Source of the DNA: Lichenicoccus sp963693035
GTDB lineage: Bacteria > Pseudomonadota > Alphaproteobacteria > Acetobacterales > Acetobacteraceae
DNA: 64,000 nucleotides
Direction: 5' to 3'
NCBI GenBank assembly: GCA_963693035.2
Contig: CAXMMQ010000003.1
Span: forward strand, 434,001-498,000
Below the pieces are notes generated by a model. It did not search any database. It was given only the letters and a program-made list of their open reading frames with translations, and was not told the DNA's origin. Positions within the stretch are counted from its first letter, which is position 1, and every line of letters begins with the position of its first letter. Below, in pieces: positions 44,070-53,097 of this stretch. The position numbers and the translations under genes were made by a program.

Positions 44070-44842
44070 ACGAGATGGGTGCCAACCCGCTGGGCTCGCT
44101 TGCCGACGATGCATCGGGCTTGGTCGGGCTGTCCGCGCAGTCGGTCGGCAAGAGCTATCGCAAGCGCGCCGTAGTGCAGGACGTCTCGATCAGCGTGCAG
44201 CGCGGCGAGGCGGTCGGCCTGCTCGGCCCGAACGGCGCCGGCAAGACCACCACCTTCTACATGATCGTGGGCCTGGTGCAGCCCGACGAGGGCACCATCA
44301 CGCTCGACGGCGCCGACATCACCCAGTTGCCGATGTACCGGCGTGCACGCCTTGGCATCGGCTATCTGCCCCAGGAGGCCAGCATCTTCCGCGGCCTCAA
44401 TGTTGAGCAGAACATCATGGCCGCCCTGGAGGTAGTCGAAAGCGACCCGCAACGGCGCGAGATGATGCTGGACGAGCTGCTGCGCGAGTTCGGCATCGCC
44501 CGGCTGCGGCGGTCGCCATCACTGGCGCTGTCGGGTGGCGAGCGCCGCCGCCTGGAGATCGCGCGCGCCCTGGCTAGCCAGCCGAGCTACATCCTGCTCG
44601 ACGAGCCGCTGGCCGGCATCGACCCGATTGCGGTCGGCGAGATCCGCGACCTGGTGAGCCATCTGAAGCATCGCGGGATCGGCGTGCTGATCACCGACCA
44701 CAATGTGCGCGAGACCTTGGAGATCATCGACCGGGCCTACATCATGCATGGCGGACAGGTGCTGATGCAGGGTGTGCCGGAGGAAGTGGTCGCACACGAG
44801 GACGTGCGCCGCGTCTATCTCGGGGAGAGATTTTCGTTGTAG
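44066..44842 (+). CDS. lptB: LPS export ABC ATPase LptB
   Basis: A 258 aa ATPase of the LptB2FG extractor. Motifs: Walker A GPNGAGKTT (about 53-61), Q-loop in LPQEASIFRGL, signature LSGGERRRLEIARAL, Walker B YILLDEPLAGIDP and the H-loop in ITDHNVRETLEI. The start is probably TTG 44066: it overlaps the lptA stop by 4 bases and has the ribosome-binding site GGAGG about 10 bases upstream. The ATG at 44075 would be 19 bases from that site. Confidence 0.95.
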   Translation: MNEMGANPLGSLADDASGLVGLSAQSVGKSYRKRAVVQDVSISVQRGEAVGLLGPNGAGKTTTFYMIVGLVQPDEGTITLDGADITQLPMYRRARLGIGYLPQEASIFRGLNVEQNIMAALEVVESDPQRREMMLDELLREFGIARLRRSPSLALSGGERRRLEIARALASQPSYILLDEPLAGIDPIAVGEIRDLVSHLKHRGIGVLITDHNVRETLEIIDRAYIMHGGQVLMQGVPEEVVAHEDVRRVYLGERFSL

Positions 44843-44852
44843 CCTGCCGTCC

Positions 44853-46373
44853 ATGGCACTCGGACCACGGCTGGAGCTCAGGCATACACAGACCCTGGTG
44901 ATGACGCCGCAGTTGCGTCAGGCCATCAAGCTGCTGCAATTCTCCAATCTTGAAGTCGCTGCCTTCATCGAGGAAGAACTAGAGCGCAATCCATTACTTG
45001 AACGTGACGAGCGCGGCGACACGACGCCCGAGCTGGCGGCACTCGATCAGCGGCCGTTGCGGGAGGTGCCGGGCGAGCCGGTCTCCACCGACCTGCTGGT
45101 CGGCGCCGCAACCCTGCCCGATGCAGCCGCCTCGCCGCTGGATGCGGAGTATGCCGAGCAGTTCGACGTCAGCGGCTACGAGGCCGCCGGCAGCCTCGAT
45201 GCCGGGCCCGGCCCGGACTGGGGTGCCAAGGGCGGCGGCAACGGGCTCGACGGCGAGGCCGGCGCCTCGTTCATCGACAGTCTCGCCGACAACCCGCCCT
45301 CGCTGCGCGACCATCTCGGCGAGCAGCTCAGGCTGGGTCTGGCCGACCCGGTCGACCGGCTGATCGGCGCCCACTTCATCGCCCTGCTGGAACCCGCCGG
45401 GCGCGTCTCAATCGACGATGCGGCGCTGGCCCGCGCACTCGGCGTCTCGATCGCCCAGGTGGCCGCGGTGCGGGCCCGGATGATGCGGTTCGATCCGGTC
45501 GGGCTGTTCGCACGCGACCTGCGCGAGTGCCTGGCCGCACAGCTTGCCGAGCGCAACCGGCTCGATCCGGCCATGGAGATCCTGCTCGACAACCTGGAGT
45601 TGCTGGGACGCCGCGAGTTGAAGCGCCTGCAGGTGCTGTGCGGCGTCGATGCCGACGACCTCACCGATATGGTGGCCGAGATCCGTGCGCTCGATCCCAA
45701 GCCCGGCGCCGGCCACGAGACCGCCGCACCCCAGCCGATCCTGCCCGACGTGCTGATGCGGCCGGGGCTGAACGGCGACTGGATCCTGGAGCTCAATCCG
45801 GAGACCATGCCGAAACTGCTGGTCAGCGAGGCGTTCCACGCAAGGGTTTCGCTGCGTGCGGGTCGCGACGACCGCATGTTCCTGAGCGAGCGGCTGGCCA
45901 GCGCCAACTGGCTGGTCAAATCGCTGCAGCAGCGCGCGCAGACCATCCTGAAGGTGGCGAGCGAGGTGATGCGCCGGCAGGACGGGTTCCTGCTGCGCGG
46001 CGTCGGTCATCTGCGGCCGCTGATCCTGCGCGACATCGCCGAAGCGGTGGAGATGCACGAGAGCACGGTGTCGCGCGTTACCGCCAACAAGTACATCTCG
46101 ACGCCGCGCGGGCTGTTCGAGCTCAAGTATTTCTTCACAACCGCAATCGCAGGCGTCACCGGGGAAAGCCACAGCGCGGAAGCGGTGCGGCACCGCATAC
46201 GCGGCATGATCGCTGCCGAGGACGCCATCTGCGTGCTGTCGGACGATGCGATCGTCACCGCACTTCGACGTGAGGGTGTGGACATCGCACGCAGAACCGT
46301 GGCCAAGTATCGGGAGGCCTTGCGCATTCCAAGTTCCGTGCAGCGCAAACGGGAGAAGGCAATCTCCGTCTGA
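44853..46373 (+). CDS. rpoN: RNA polymerase sigma-54 factor
   Basis: A 506 aa alternative sigma factor that reads -24/-12 promoters and needs an activating ATPase. Region I is LRHTQTLVMTPQLRQAIKLLQ (about 8-28). An acidic, glycine-rich linker follows (about 50-150). The core-binding domain is at about 150-340 and includes LDPKPGAGHE. The helix-turn-helix region follows (REDIAEAVEMHESTVSR-like), and the C-terminal RpoN box is ARRTVAKYRE. It lies directly downstream of lptB, the conserved order in many alphaproteobacteria, and is followed by the hibernation factor. A candidate target promoter is upstream of the nitrate porter. Confidence 0.96.
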   Translation: MALGPRLELRHTQTLVMTPQLRQAIKLLQFSNLEVAAFIEEELERNPLLERDERGDTTPELAALDQRPLREVPGEPVSTDLLVGAATLPDAAASPLDAEYAEQFDVSGYEAAGSLDAGPGPDWGAKGGGNGLDGEAGASFIDSLADNPPSLRDHLGEQLRLGLADPVDRLIGAHFIALLEPAGRVSIDDAALARALGVSIAQVAAVRARMMRFDPVGLFARDLRECLAAQLAERNRLDPAMEILLDNLELLGRRELKRLQVLCGVDADDLTDMVAEIRALDPKPGAGHETAAPQPILPDVLMRPGLNGDWILELNPETMPKLLVSEAFHARVSLRAGRDDRMFLSERLASANWLVKSLQQRAQTILKVASEVMRRQDGFLLRGVGHLRPLILRDIAEAVEMHESTVSRVTANKYISTPRGLFELKYFFTTAIAGVTGESHSAEAVRHRIRGMIAAEDAICVLSDDAIVTALRREGVDIARRTVAKYREALRIPSSVQRKREKAISV

Positions 46374-46490
46374 CGCCTGGTCTCATTCGGGGGACAGCAT
46401 CCCCGCTTCGATGCCGGCGTCCCATGCGAGCTGCTGCTCATCCCTGGCCCAAACTCGACGAGGTCCGAAACCACTGGGGAGAGCGCACGC

Positions 46491-47111
46491 ATGCAGATCA
46501 ATGTTGCCGGCAAGCAGATCGACCTGTCTGATGCCCTGCGATCGCGGGTCACTGCACATCTCGACGTCATCGCCGAGAAATACTTCGACGATGCGCTTGA
46601 GGCCAACGTGACGTTCGGGCGTGCGCGCAGCTTCTTCACCTGCGACATCAACGTGCATGCGGCACGCGGCCTGCTGCTGCGCGGCGAAGGCGAGGCGGCG
46701 GATGCGCACGGCGCTTTCGACGACGCCGCCGAGCATATCGCGAAACGGCTGCGTCGCTACCGGCGGCGGGTCAACGAGCATTCTCGCGACCTGTCGCAGC
46801 AGCGCCGGCGTCCGGAAATCGGGCGACAATACGTCCTGCGCCAGGACGAGGAGCAGCCGCCGACAACGCGGCGCCCGGGCGCCTCTGGCCCCGCGACCTG
46901 GATGAACGGCTCGGCCTCGGGCGCCTATGCCACCATCATCGCCGAGCAGCCCACCGACATCGCCCAGTTGACCGTCGGCGAGGCGGTCATGCGTCTGGAT
47001 CTCGCCGATCAGGCCGTGCTGATGTTCCGCAACAGCGCCAGCAGCGAGATCAACGTGGTCTATCGACGCACCGACGGCCATATCGGGTGGCTGGATCCGA
47101 CGGCCGCCTGA
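46491..47111 (+). CDS. hpf: Ribosome hibernation promoting factor, long form
   Basis: A 206 aa long-type HPF that dimerises ribosomes at low growth. The N-terminal S30AE domain (about 1-105) starts MQINVAGKQIDLSDALRSRV. A variable, proline- and arginine-rich linker (about 105-150) precedes the C-terminal dimerisation domain, which ends with MFRNSASSEINVVYRRTDGHIGWL-type residues (about 183-205). It sits in the usual place after rpoN, but the ptsN gene that commonly follows it is not here; an old yellow enzyme follows instead. Confidence 0.93.
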   Translation: MQINVAGKQIDLSDALRSRVTAHLDVIAEKYFDDALEANVTFGRARSFFTCDINVHAARGLLLRGEGEAADAHGAFDDAAEHIAKRLRRYRRRVNEHSRDLSQQRRRPEIGRQYVLRQDEEQPPTTRRPGASGPATWMNGSASGAYATIIAEQPTDIAQLTVGEAVMRLDLADQAVLMFRNSASSEINVVYRRTDGHIGWLDPTAA

Positions 47112-47120
47112 GCAGGCGAC

Positions 47121-48236
47121 ATGAGCCACCTGTTCGAGCCGCTTCGGCTGGGCGAACTGCGCCTCGCCAACCGCATCATCATCGCGCCGATGTGCCAGTA
47201 CTCGGCCGAGGATGGCAGCGCCGGCGACTGGCACATGATCCATCTCGGGCATCTCGCTCTGTCCGGGGCCGGCATGCTGACCCTGGAGGCGACATCGGTC
47301 TCACCCGAGGCGCGCATTTCGCCCGGCGATCTCGGCCTCTATTGCGATGCGAACGAGGCGGCGCTGGCACGGGTGCTCGCGGCGATCCGCCGGTATTCGC
47401 CGATCGCGGTCGCCATGCAGCTCGGCCATGCCGGCCGCAAGGCATCCTGCCGGGTTCCTTGGGAGGGCGGCGCGCAGATCCCGCCGGGCGCGCCGGATGG
47501 CTGGCAGACGGTCGCACCGTCGGATGTGCCGCATGCGAAGGGCGAGCATGCGCCACAGGCGCTGGATCGCCAGGGGCTCGATCGTGTCCGCGAGGAGTTC
47601 GTGGCGGCGGCCCGGCGGGCGGACCGGCTCGGCATCGACGGGATCGAGATCCACGGCGCGCACGGCTACCTGCTGCACCAGTTCCTCTCGCCGATCGCCA
47701 ACCACCGGACCGACGAGTACGGCGGCTCGCTGGAAAACCGCATGCGGTTCCCGATCGAGGTCTTCGACGCCGTGCGCGCGGCATTCCCGCCCGGAAAGCC
47801 GGTCTGGATGCGCATTTCGGCAACCGATTGGGTGCCGGACGGCTGGGACATCGACGGCACCGTGGCGCTGTCGCAGGCCTTGAAGGCGCGCGGCTGTGCC
47901 GCGATCCACGTCACCACCGGCGGGATATCGCCCGACCAAGCGATCAAGCTCGCACCTGGCTACCAGGTGCCGTACGCCCAACGGGTCAAGTCGGAGGTCG
48001 GGCTGCCGACGATCGCGGTCGGACTGATCACCGAGCCCGAGCAGGCGGAGGCGATCGTGTCTCAGGGCGAAGCCGATGCGGTCTCGCTCGCGCGCGCCAT
48101 CCTCTACGACCCGCGCTGGCCCTGGCACGCGGCGGCCAAGCTCGAAGCCCAGGTCTCGGCGCCGAAGCAATATCTGCGGTCGCAGCCGCATGGACTGAAG
48201 GACCTGTTCGCGCTTTCAGGGGTTGGACAGCGCTGA
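47121..48236 (+). CDS. NADH:flavin oxidoreductase, old yellow enzyme family (YqjM-like)
   Basis: A 371 aa FMN-binding TIM-barrel ene-reductase. Its N-terminus reads LFEPLRLGELRLANRIIIAPMCQYSAEDG, with the cysteine typical of the YqjM class near residue 30. LQLGHAGRKA-like sequence (MQLGHAGRKAS) and DGIEIHGAHGYLLHQFLSP carry the flavin- and substrate-binding histidines. EYGGSLENRMRF is the following signature. It reduces activated alkenes with NAD(P)H; the physiological substrate is unknown. It starts 9 bp after hpf and probably shares its transcript. Confidence 0.93.
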   Translation: MSHLFEPLRLGELRLANRIIIAPMCQYSAEDGSAGDWHMIHLGHLALSGAGMLTLEATSVSPEARISPGDLGLYCDANEAALARVLAAIRRYSPIAVAMQLGHAGRKASCRVPWEGGAQIPPGAPDGWQTVAPSDVPHAKGEHAPQALDRQGLDRVREEFVAAARRADRLGIDGIEIHGAHGYLLHQFLSPIANHRTDEYGGSLENRMRFPIEVFDAVRAAFPPGKPVWMRISATDWVPDGWDIDGTVALSQALKARGCAAIHVTTGGISPDQAIKLAPGYQVPYAQRVKSEVGLPTIAVGLITEPEQAEAIVSQGEADAVSLARAILYDPRWPWHAAAKLEAQVSAPKQYLRSQPHGLKDLFALSGVGQR

Positions 48237-48356
48237 GACAAAACTGGCCAAACCCAGAATTCGAGACGGCCGGACCTTTCATCATTTATTAGATGTTGTC
48301 CTCGATATTGGTCTCCATCGCGGCGCCGCCCTGCGCAGCCGCATGGAGATAGCCTC

Positions 48357-51300
48357 ATGTCGTTTTCCAGCCTGACGCCAGCAGCCATCGCGACGCAGCC
48401 CCTGTCCGTCATCGCGGCCCTAACATCGGCCGACATCGCGGCCCTCTCGCAGAGCCAGATCGACGCGCTGACCTCCAAGCAGTGGGGTTCGGTCTCCGAC
48501 GCGGCGATGGCGGGGATCACCACCCTGCAGGCCTACACGATCTCCAGCAGCGCGCTCGCCGGCCTGACGTCCGATCAGCTCGCCGCCATGTCCACCACCA
48601 GCGTCGAGATGCTCGAGCAGAACCAGGTGCCCGGCCTGACCATCGCGGCGCTGGCCGGCCTGTCGCCCGCGGAGCTCGCGGGCTTCGTCAACAACCAGAT
48701 CCCCTACCTGACGGTGGCGCAGATCGCCTCGCTGTCGGTGCCCCAGATCCAGGCCCTCAGCAGCGACCTGTTAGCCCAGTTCACCACGCCGGAACTGACC
48801 GCCCTCACCACCACGCAGATCAACGCGCTGAGCACCAGCCAGACCGCGGGGCTCCCGGGCAAGGTGTTCGCCACCCTGTCGGGCCCGCAGGCCGCGGCCC
48901 TGAACCTCGCCGACCTCGCCGCCATCAGCAGCTACCAGGCGAGTTCGCTCTCGCTCTCCGCCCTCGCGGCACTCACCTCGGCACAGCTCGCCGCGATGAA
49001 CTCGACCGCGCTCGAGGCCTTGTCGGCCAGAGGCATCGCCTCGCTCACCACCGCCGCCCTGGCCGGCGTCAGCGACGCCGAGATCGCCTTCTTCACCGCC
49101 TATGCCGGGGGCCAGTTCCCCACCCTGACGGCGGCCCAGATCGCCGCCTTCTCCACCGACCAGATCGCCGCCATCACCTCGGGGCAGATGTCGGGCATCA
49201 CCTCGTCCCAGCTCCAGGCACTCACCACGGCGCAGATTTCCTTCCTGAACCCGAGCGCGTTCGCAAACCTCTCCTCGACCCAGTTGCACGCCCTCTCCGC
49301 CAGCCAGCTCAACGCCGCCACACCGACCGAAATCGCCACCATCGGCGCCACCGGCATCGCGGGCCTCTCGACCGCCGCCCTCGCCGGCCTCGGCTCGACC
49401 CAGATCGCCGAATTGGCACCCGCATTTTCCGGCCTGACCACCGCCCAGGTCGCCGCCCTGACCACCGCGACGCTGGCCGGCCTGACCACCGGCGAATGGG
49501 CCGGCCTCACCACCACCCAGATCCAAAGCTTCAGCACCGCCCAAGTCGCAGCGTTCTCCGCTGCCGAACTCGCCGCCATTCCCACCGGCAACTATGCGGG
49601 CCTGAGCCTGGCCGATATTGCGGCGCTCACCACCGCCCAGGCGGCAGCACTCGTCCCGTCCGAGATCCTGGCATTCTCGGAGCTGCAGATCGCCGCACTC
49701 ACCAAGGCGCAGGTCGCGAACCTGTCGACGACAATCATCTCGGCCTTCGGCACCGACCCGGCGCGCATGCTGAGCAGCACGGCGGTGGCCGGCCTCACTT
49801 CCGCCCAGATCGTCGCCATGTCCTCGACCAGCCTGGAGGCATTCACCGAACTCCAGGTCCCGGCGCTGAGCCTAGCCGCCTTTGATGCGATCACCCCCAC
49901 CGAGCTCGCGGGCTTCGTCAACAACCAGATCGCCTATATGACCACGGCGGAGGTCGCCTCGCTGTCTGCGGCGCAGATCCAGGCCCTCAGCAGCGACCTG
50001 CTGCTCCAGCTCACCGGGGCGCAGCTCACGGCGCTGACCACCACCGAGATCAACGCGCTGACCAGCGGGCAGACGTCGGGGCTCGGCAGCAAGCAGTTCG
50101 CTACCCTGTCCGGACCGCAGGCCGCCGCGCTCAACCTCGTCGACCTCGCCGGCATTTCGACCTACCAGGCGACGTCGCTGTCGCTCGCCGCGGTCGCCGC
50201 CCTCACCTCGGCGCAGATCGCGGCGATGAACCCGACCGCCTTCGAGGCGCTGTCGCCCACGGCGGTCGCCTCGCTCACCACCGCGGCACTCGCCGGCGTC
50301 AGCACCGACGAGATCGCGGCGCTGACCGCCTACAAGGCCGGGCAATTTCCCGCCCTGACGGCCGCCCAGATCGCCGCCCTCTCCAATCCCCAGATCGTCG
50401 CCATCACCTCGGGCGAGATCTCCGGCATCACCTCCACCCAGTTGCAGGCGCTCACCTCGCGGGAAGTCGCCGCTCTGACACCCGGGCAGATCGGCAACCT
50501 TACCTCGACCCAGCTCGGCGCCTTGTCCGCTGGCCAGGTCGCGGCGGTCACCCCGAACGCCAGCGGTGCCCTCGGTTCCACCAGCGTTGTTGGCATCACG
50601 ACCGCCGCCATCACCGGTCTGGGCTCCGCCCAGGTCGCCGCCATGGCGAGCGCACTGCGGGGCCTCACCACAGCCCAGGTCGCCGCCTTTACCAGCACCG
50701 CCATCGCAGGCCTGACCGCAGGCGAGTGGTCCGGCCTGACCAACACCCAGATCGCGGGCTTCAGCACCGCCCAGGTCGCCGCATTGACCACCATCGAGCT
50801 TGGCGCGATCACCACCGGCCAGTACGGCGGCCTGAGCCTCGCCGACATCGCTTCCCTCACCACTAGCCAGATCGTCTCCCTCGGCACCAGCCAGATCCAG
50901 GCGCTGTCGCAGACCCAGGTCGGAGCACTTACCAAGACCGAGCTGACCGCGATGACGCTGCCCGACATCAACGCCATCACCACCCTGCAGGCCTATGTGC
51001 TCTCCAGCACCGCGCTCGCCGGGCTCAGCTCCGCCCAGCTCGCCGCCATGTCCACCTCCAGCGTCGAGATGCTCGAGCAGAACCAGGTCCCGGGCCTGAC
51101 CATCGCGGCGCTGGCCGGCCTGTCGCCGACGGAACTAGCCGGCTTCGTCAACAACCAGCTTCCCCACATGACCCCCGCGCAGATCGCCTCGCTCTCGGTT
51201 CCGCAGATCCAGGCGATCACCAGCGACGTGCTAGTACAGCTCACCGGAACCCAGATCGCGGCTCTCACCACCACGCAGATCAACGCGCTGACCATCGGCC

Positions 51301-51998
51301 AGGCGGAGGGCCTCACAGGCAAGGGTGGCCTCTCCGGTCCCCAGGCTGCGGCCCTGAACCTCGCCGACGTCGCCGGCCTTGACACCTGGGAGGCAAGCTC
51401 GCTCTCGCTCGCCGCCGTCGCCGCCCTTACCTCGGCGCAGATCGCGGCGCTGAACCCGGCCAGCCTCGAGGCGCTGTCGCCGAACGCCATCGCCTCGCTC
51501 ACCACCGCGGCTTTGGCCGGCGTCAGCACCGACGAGATCGCGGCGCTGACCGCCTTCAAGGCCGGCCAGTTCCCGGCCCTGACGGTCGCCCAGATCGCCG
51601 CCCTCTCCACCACCCAGGTCGCCGCCATCACCTCCGGCGAGATCATGGGCATCACCTCCGCTCAGCTCCAGGCGCTCACCGGGAAAGAGGTCACGGCGCT
51701 GAACCCGACTGCATTCGCAAACCTCACCTCGACCCAGCTCGGCGCCTTTTCCGGCAACCAGCTCGCGGCCGTCACCCCCACCGACATCGCCACCCTTGTC
51801 TCCACCAACATCACCGGCCTCTCGACCGCCGCCCTCGCCGGCCTTGGCTCCGCCCAGGCCGCCGCACTGGCAACCGCGCTGCCCGGCCTGACGCAGGCCC
51901 AGGTCGGCGTCCTGACCAGCACCGCGCTCGCCGGACTGACCGGCGCCGAGTGGTCCGGCCTGACCAACACCCAGATCGCGGGCTTCAGCACCGCCTAG
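48357..51998 (+). CDS. Giant octapeptide-repeat protein, part upstream of an amber codon (unrecognised family)
   Basis: I do not recognise this family. The 1,213-residue frame begins at ATG 48357 behind a GGAGA ribosome-binding site. It is almost entirely a tandem 8-residue unit, [LFI]-[ST]-x-x-[QED]-[IVLW]-x-[AGS] (for example LTTAQVAA LTTATLAG LTTGEWAG). There is no signal peptide, membrane segment or RTX-type motif. The composition is leucine, threonine, serine, alanine and glutamine with few charged residues and no cysteine in this part. The unit's S/T-x-x-Q/E pattern is a helix N-cap box, so I infer a solenoid of very short helices. Superrepeats of about 410 residues are visible from the landmark VEMLEQNQVPGLT and LAGFVNNQ (DNA landmarks at 48601, 49831, 51061 and 52285). 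The frame ends at TAG 51996-51998, where the sister copy has CAG. Confidence 0.85.
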   Translation: MSFSSLTPAAIATQPLSVIAALTSADIAALSQSQIDALTSKQWGSVSDAAMAGITTLQAYTISSSALAGLTSDQLAAMSTTSVEMLEQNQVPGLTIAALAGLSPAELAGFVNNQIPYLTVAQIASLSVPQIQALSSDLLAQFTTPELTALTTTQINALSTSQTAGLPGKVFATLSGPQAAALNLADLAAISSYQASSLSLSALAALTSAQLAAMNSTALEALSARGIASLTTAALAGVSDAEIAFFTAYAGGQFPTLTAAQIAAFSTDQIAAITSGQMSGITSSQLQALTTAQISFLNPSAFANLSSTQLHALSASQLNAATPTEIATIGATGIAGLSTAALAGLGSTQIAELAPAFSGLTTAQVAALTTATLAGLTTGEWAGLTTTQIQSFSTAQVAAFSAAELAAIPTGNYAGLSLADIAALTTAQAAALVPSEILAFSELQIAALTKAQVANLSTTIISAFGTDPARMLSSTAVAGLTSAQIVAMSSTSLEAFTELQVPALSLAAFDAITPTELAGFVNNQIAYMTTAEVASLSAAQIQALSSDLLLQLTGAQLTALTTTEINALTSGQTSGLGSKQFATLSGPQAAALNLVDLAGISTYQATSLSLAAVAALTSAQIAAMNPTAFEALSPTAVASLTTAALAGVSTDEIAALTAYKAGQFPALTAAQIAALSNPQIVAITSGEISGITSTQLQALTSREVAALTPGQIGNLTSTQLGALSAGQVAAVTPNASGALGSTSVVGITTAAITGLGSAQVAAMASALRGLTTAQVAAFTSTAIAGLTAGEWSGLTNTQIAGFSTAQVAALTTIELGAITTGQYGGLSLADIASLTTSQIVSLGTSQIQALSQTQVGALTKTELTAMTLPDINAITTLQAYVLSSTALAGLSSAQLAAMSTSSVEMLEQNQVPGLTIAALAGLSPTELAGFVNNQLPHMTPAQIASLSVPQIQAITSDVLVQLTGTQIAALTTTQINALTIGQAEGLTGKGGLSGPQAAALNLADVAGLDTWEASSLSLAAVAALTSAQIAALNPASLEALSPNAIASLTTAALAGVSTDEIAALTAFKAGQFPALTVAQIAALSTTQVAAITSGEIMGITSAQLQALTGKEVTALNPTAFANLTSTQLGAFSGNQLAAVTPTDIATLVSTNITGLSTAALAGLGSAQAAALATALPGLTQAQVGVLTSTALAGLTGAEWSGLTNTQIAGFSTA
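50724..51136 (+). repeat. 413 bp intragenic duplication, first copy
   Basis: This block matches 51948-52360 at 412 of 413 positions, 1,224 bp (408 codons, exactly 51 octads) apart. The single difference is C at 50772 against T at 51996, which turns CAG into TAG in the second copy. Sequence on either side diverges quickly, so the identity points to recent gene conversion or unequal crossing over, or to an assembly collapse or error. Confidence 0.9.
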
Positions 51999-52360
51999 GT
52001 CGCCGCATTGACCACCATCGAGCTTGGCGCGATCACCACCGGCCAGTACGGCGGCCTGAGCCTCGCCGACATCGCTTCCCTCACCACTAGCCAGATCGTC
52101 TCCCTCGGCACCAGCCAGATCCAGGCGCTGTCGCAGACCCAGGTCGGAGCACTTACCAAGACCGAGCTGACCGCGATGACGCTGCCCGACATCAACGCCA
52201 TCACCACCCTGCAGGCCTATGTGCTCTCCAGCACCGCGCTCGCCGGGCTCAGCTCCGCCCAGCTCGCCGCCATGTCCACCTCCAGCGTCGAGATGCTCGA
52301 GCAGAACCAGGTCCCGGGCCTGACCATCGCGGCGCTGGCCGGCCTGTCGCCGACGGAACT
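51948..52360 (+). repeat. 413 bp intragenic duplication, second copy (carries the stop)
   Basis: Second copy of the block described at 50724-51136. It contains the T at 51996 that creates the amber codon; all other 412 bases agree. Confidence 0.9.
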
Positions 52361-53021
52361 CGCCGGCTTCGTCAACAACCAGATCCCCTACATGACGACC
52401 GCACAGGTCGCCTCGCTTTCGACCGCCCAGGTCCAGGCGCTGGGCACCAACCAGCTTCTCGTACTGACCGTCCCGCAGCTTTCCGCTCTCACCACCACGC
52501 AGATCGGGGCGCTGACCGATAGCCAAGTCACCTGCTTCGGCAACAAGCAGTTCGCCGCCTTTTCAGCACCGCAGGTGGCCGCGCTGACGACCATCGTGGC
52601 CGGAGGCCTGACCGCGAACCAGATTGGCTTCCTGTCGACCGCCGACATTGCGGGTCTGCACGCAGCGCAGGTTGCCGCGATGCAGCCGGCTTCCGTGGAG
52701 GCCTTCACTTCGGCGCAGACGGACAGCCTCAGCGCGGCCGCGATCGCGGCATTGTCGTCCGACGAGGTTGGCGCACTGGGCAACGCCACCATCACGGCGC
52801 TCTCGACACTGCAGGTGGCGGCGCTCACACCCGCCGAGCTCGCCGGGCTGACGACCGCGCAGGTCCCAGCGTTCACCGCCCCGCAGATCGGCGCGCTGAG
52901 CACGGCCGATGTCGCCAGCCTGACCCCGACCCAGCTCGGCGGCTTCACCTGGCCACAGGCGATGGACTTCTCGCTGATCCAGTTGCACGCGCTGAACCAG
53001 GCACAATTTCGCGCACTCTGA
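51999..53021 (+). pseudogene. Continuation of the octapeptide-repeat gene after the amber codon
   Basis: The same frame continues without further stops for 340 codons to TGA 53019-53021, with the same octad pattern and no frame change. Read through, the whole gene would be about 1,554 residues. The last ~135 residues are a diverged end region that includes the only cysteine (VTCFGNK) and finishes NQAQFRAL. There is no convincing start of its own; the first possible start is TTG at 52008 without a ribosome-binding site. It is therefore either an untranslated tail, reached by readthrough or suppression, or part of an intact gene with a sequencing error. Confidence 0.7.
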
Positions 53022-53042
53022 TCATCATCTTCCGGTAGCCAT

Positions 53043-53076
53043 CCGGCGCGGGCTCAGGCCCGCGCCGGTTTCGTTT
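53043..53076 (+). terminator. Rho-independent terminator after the repeat-protein gene
   Basis: A perfect 11 bp stem CCGGCGCGGGC / GCCCGCGCCGG with loop TCAG is followed by TTTCGTTT. It lies 22 bases after the TGA at 53021. A second hairpin, GATCAGG-N6-CCTGATC (53078-53097), follows immediately and sits right behind the convergent DUF4142 gene, so the pair may serve both transcripts. Confidence 0.8.
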
Positions 53077-53097
53077 CGATCAGGTCATTGCCTGATC

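Noticed and set aside
52008..53021. The second half of the repeat gene as an independent gene starting at TTG 52008
   Set aside because: No ribosome-binding site, and the frame is continuous with the upstream gene except for one stop codon made by a single base change.
48357..53021. CRISPR array or simple tandem DNA repeat
   Set aside because: The repetition is at protein level in one frame with synonymous variation between units; there are no regular spacers.
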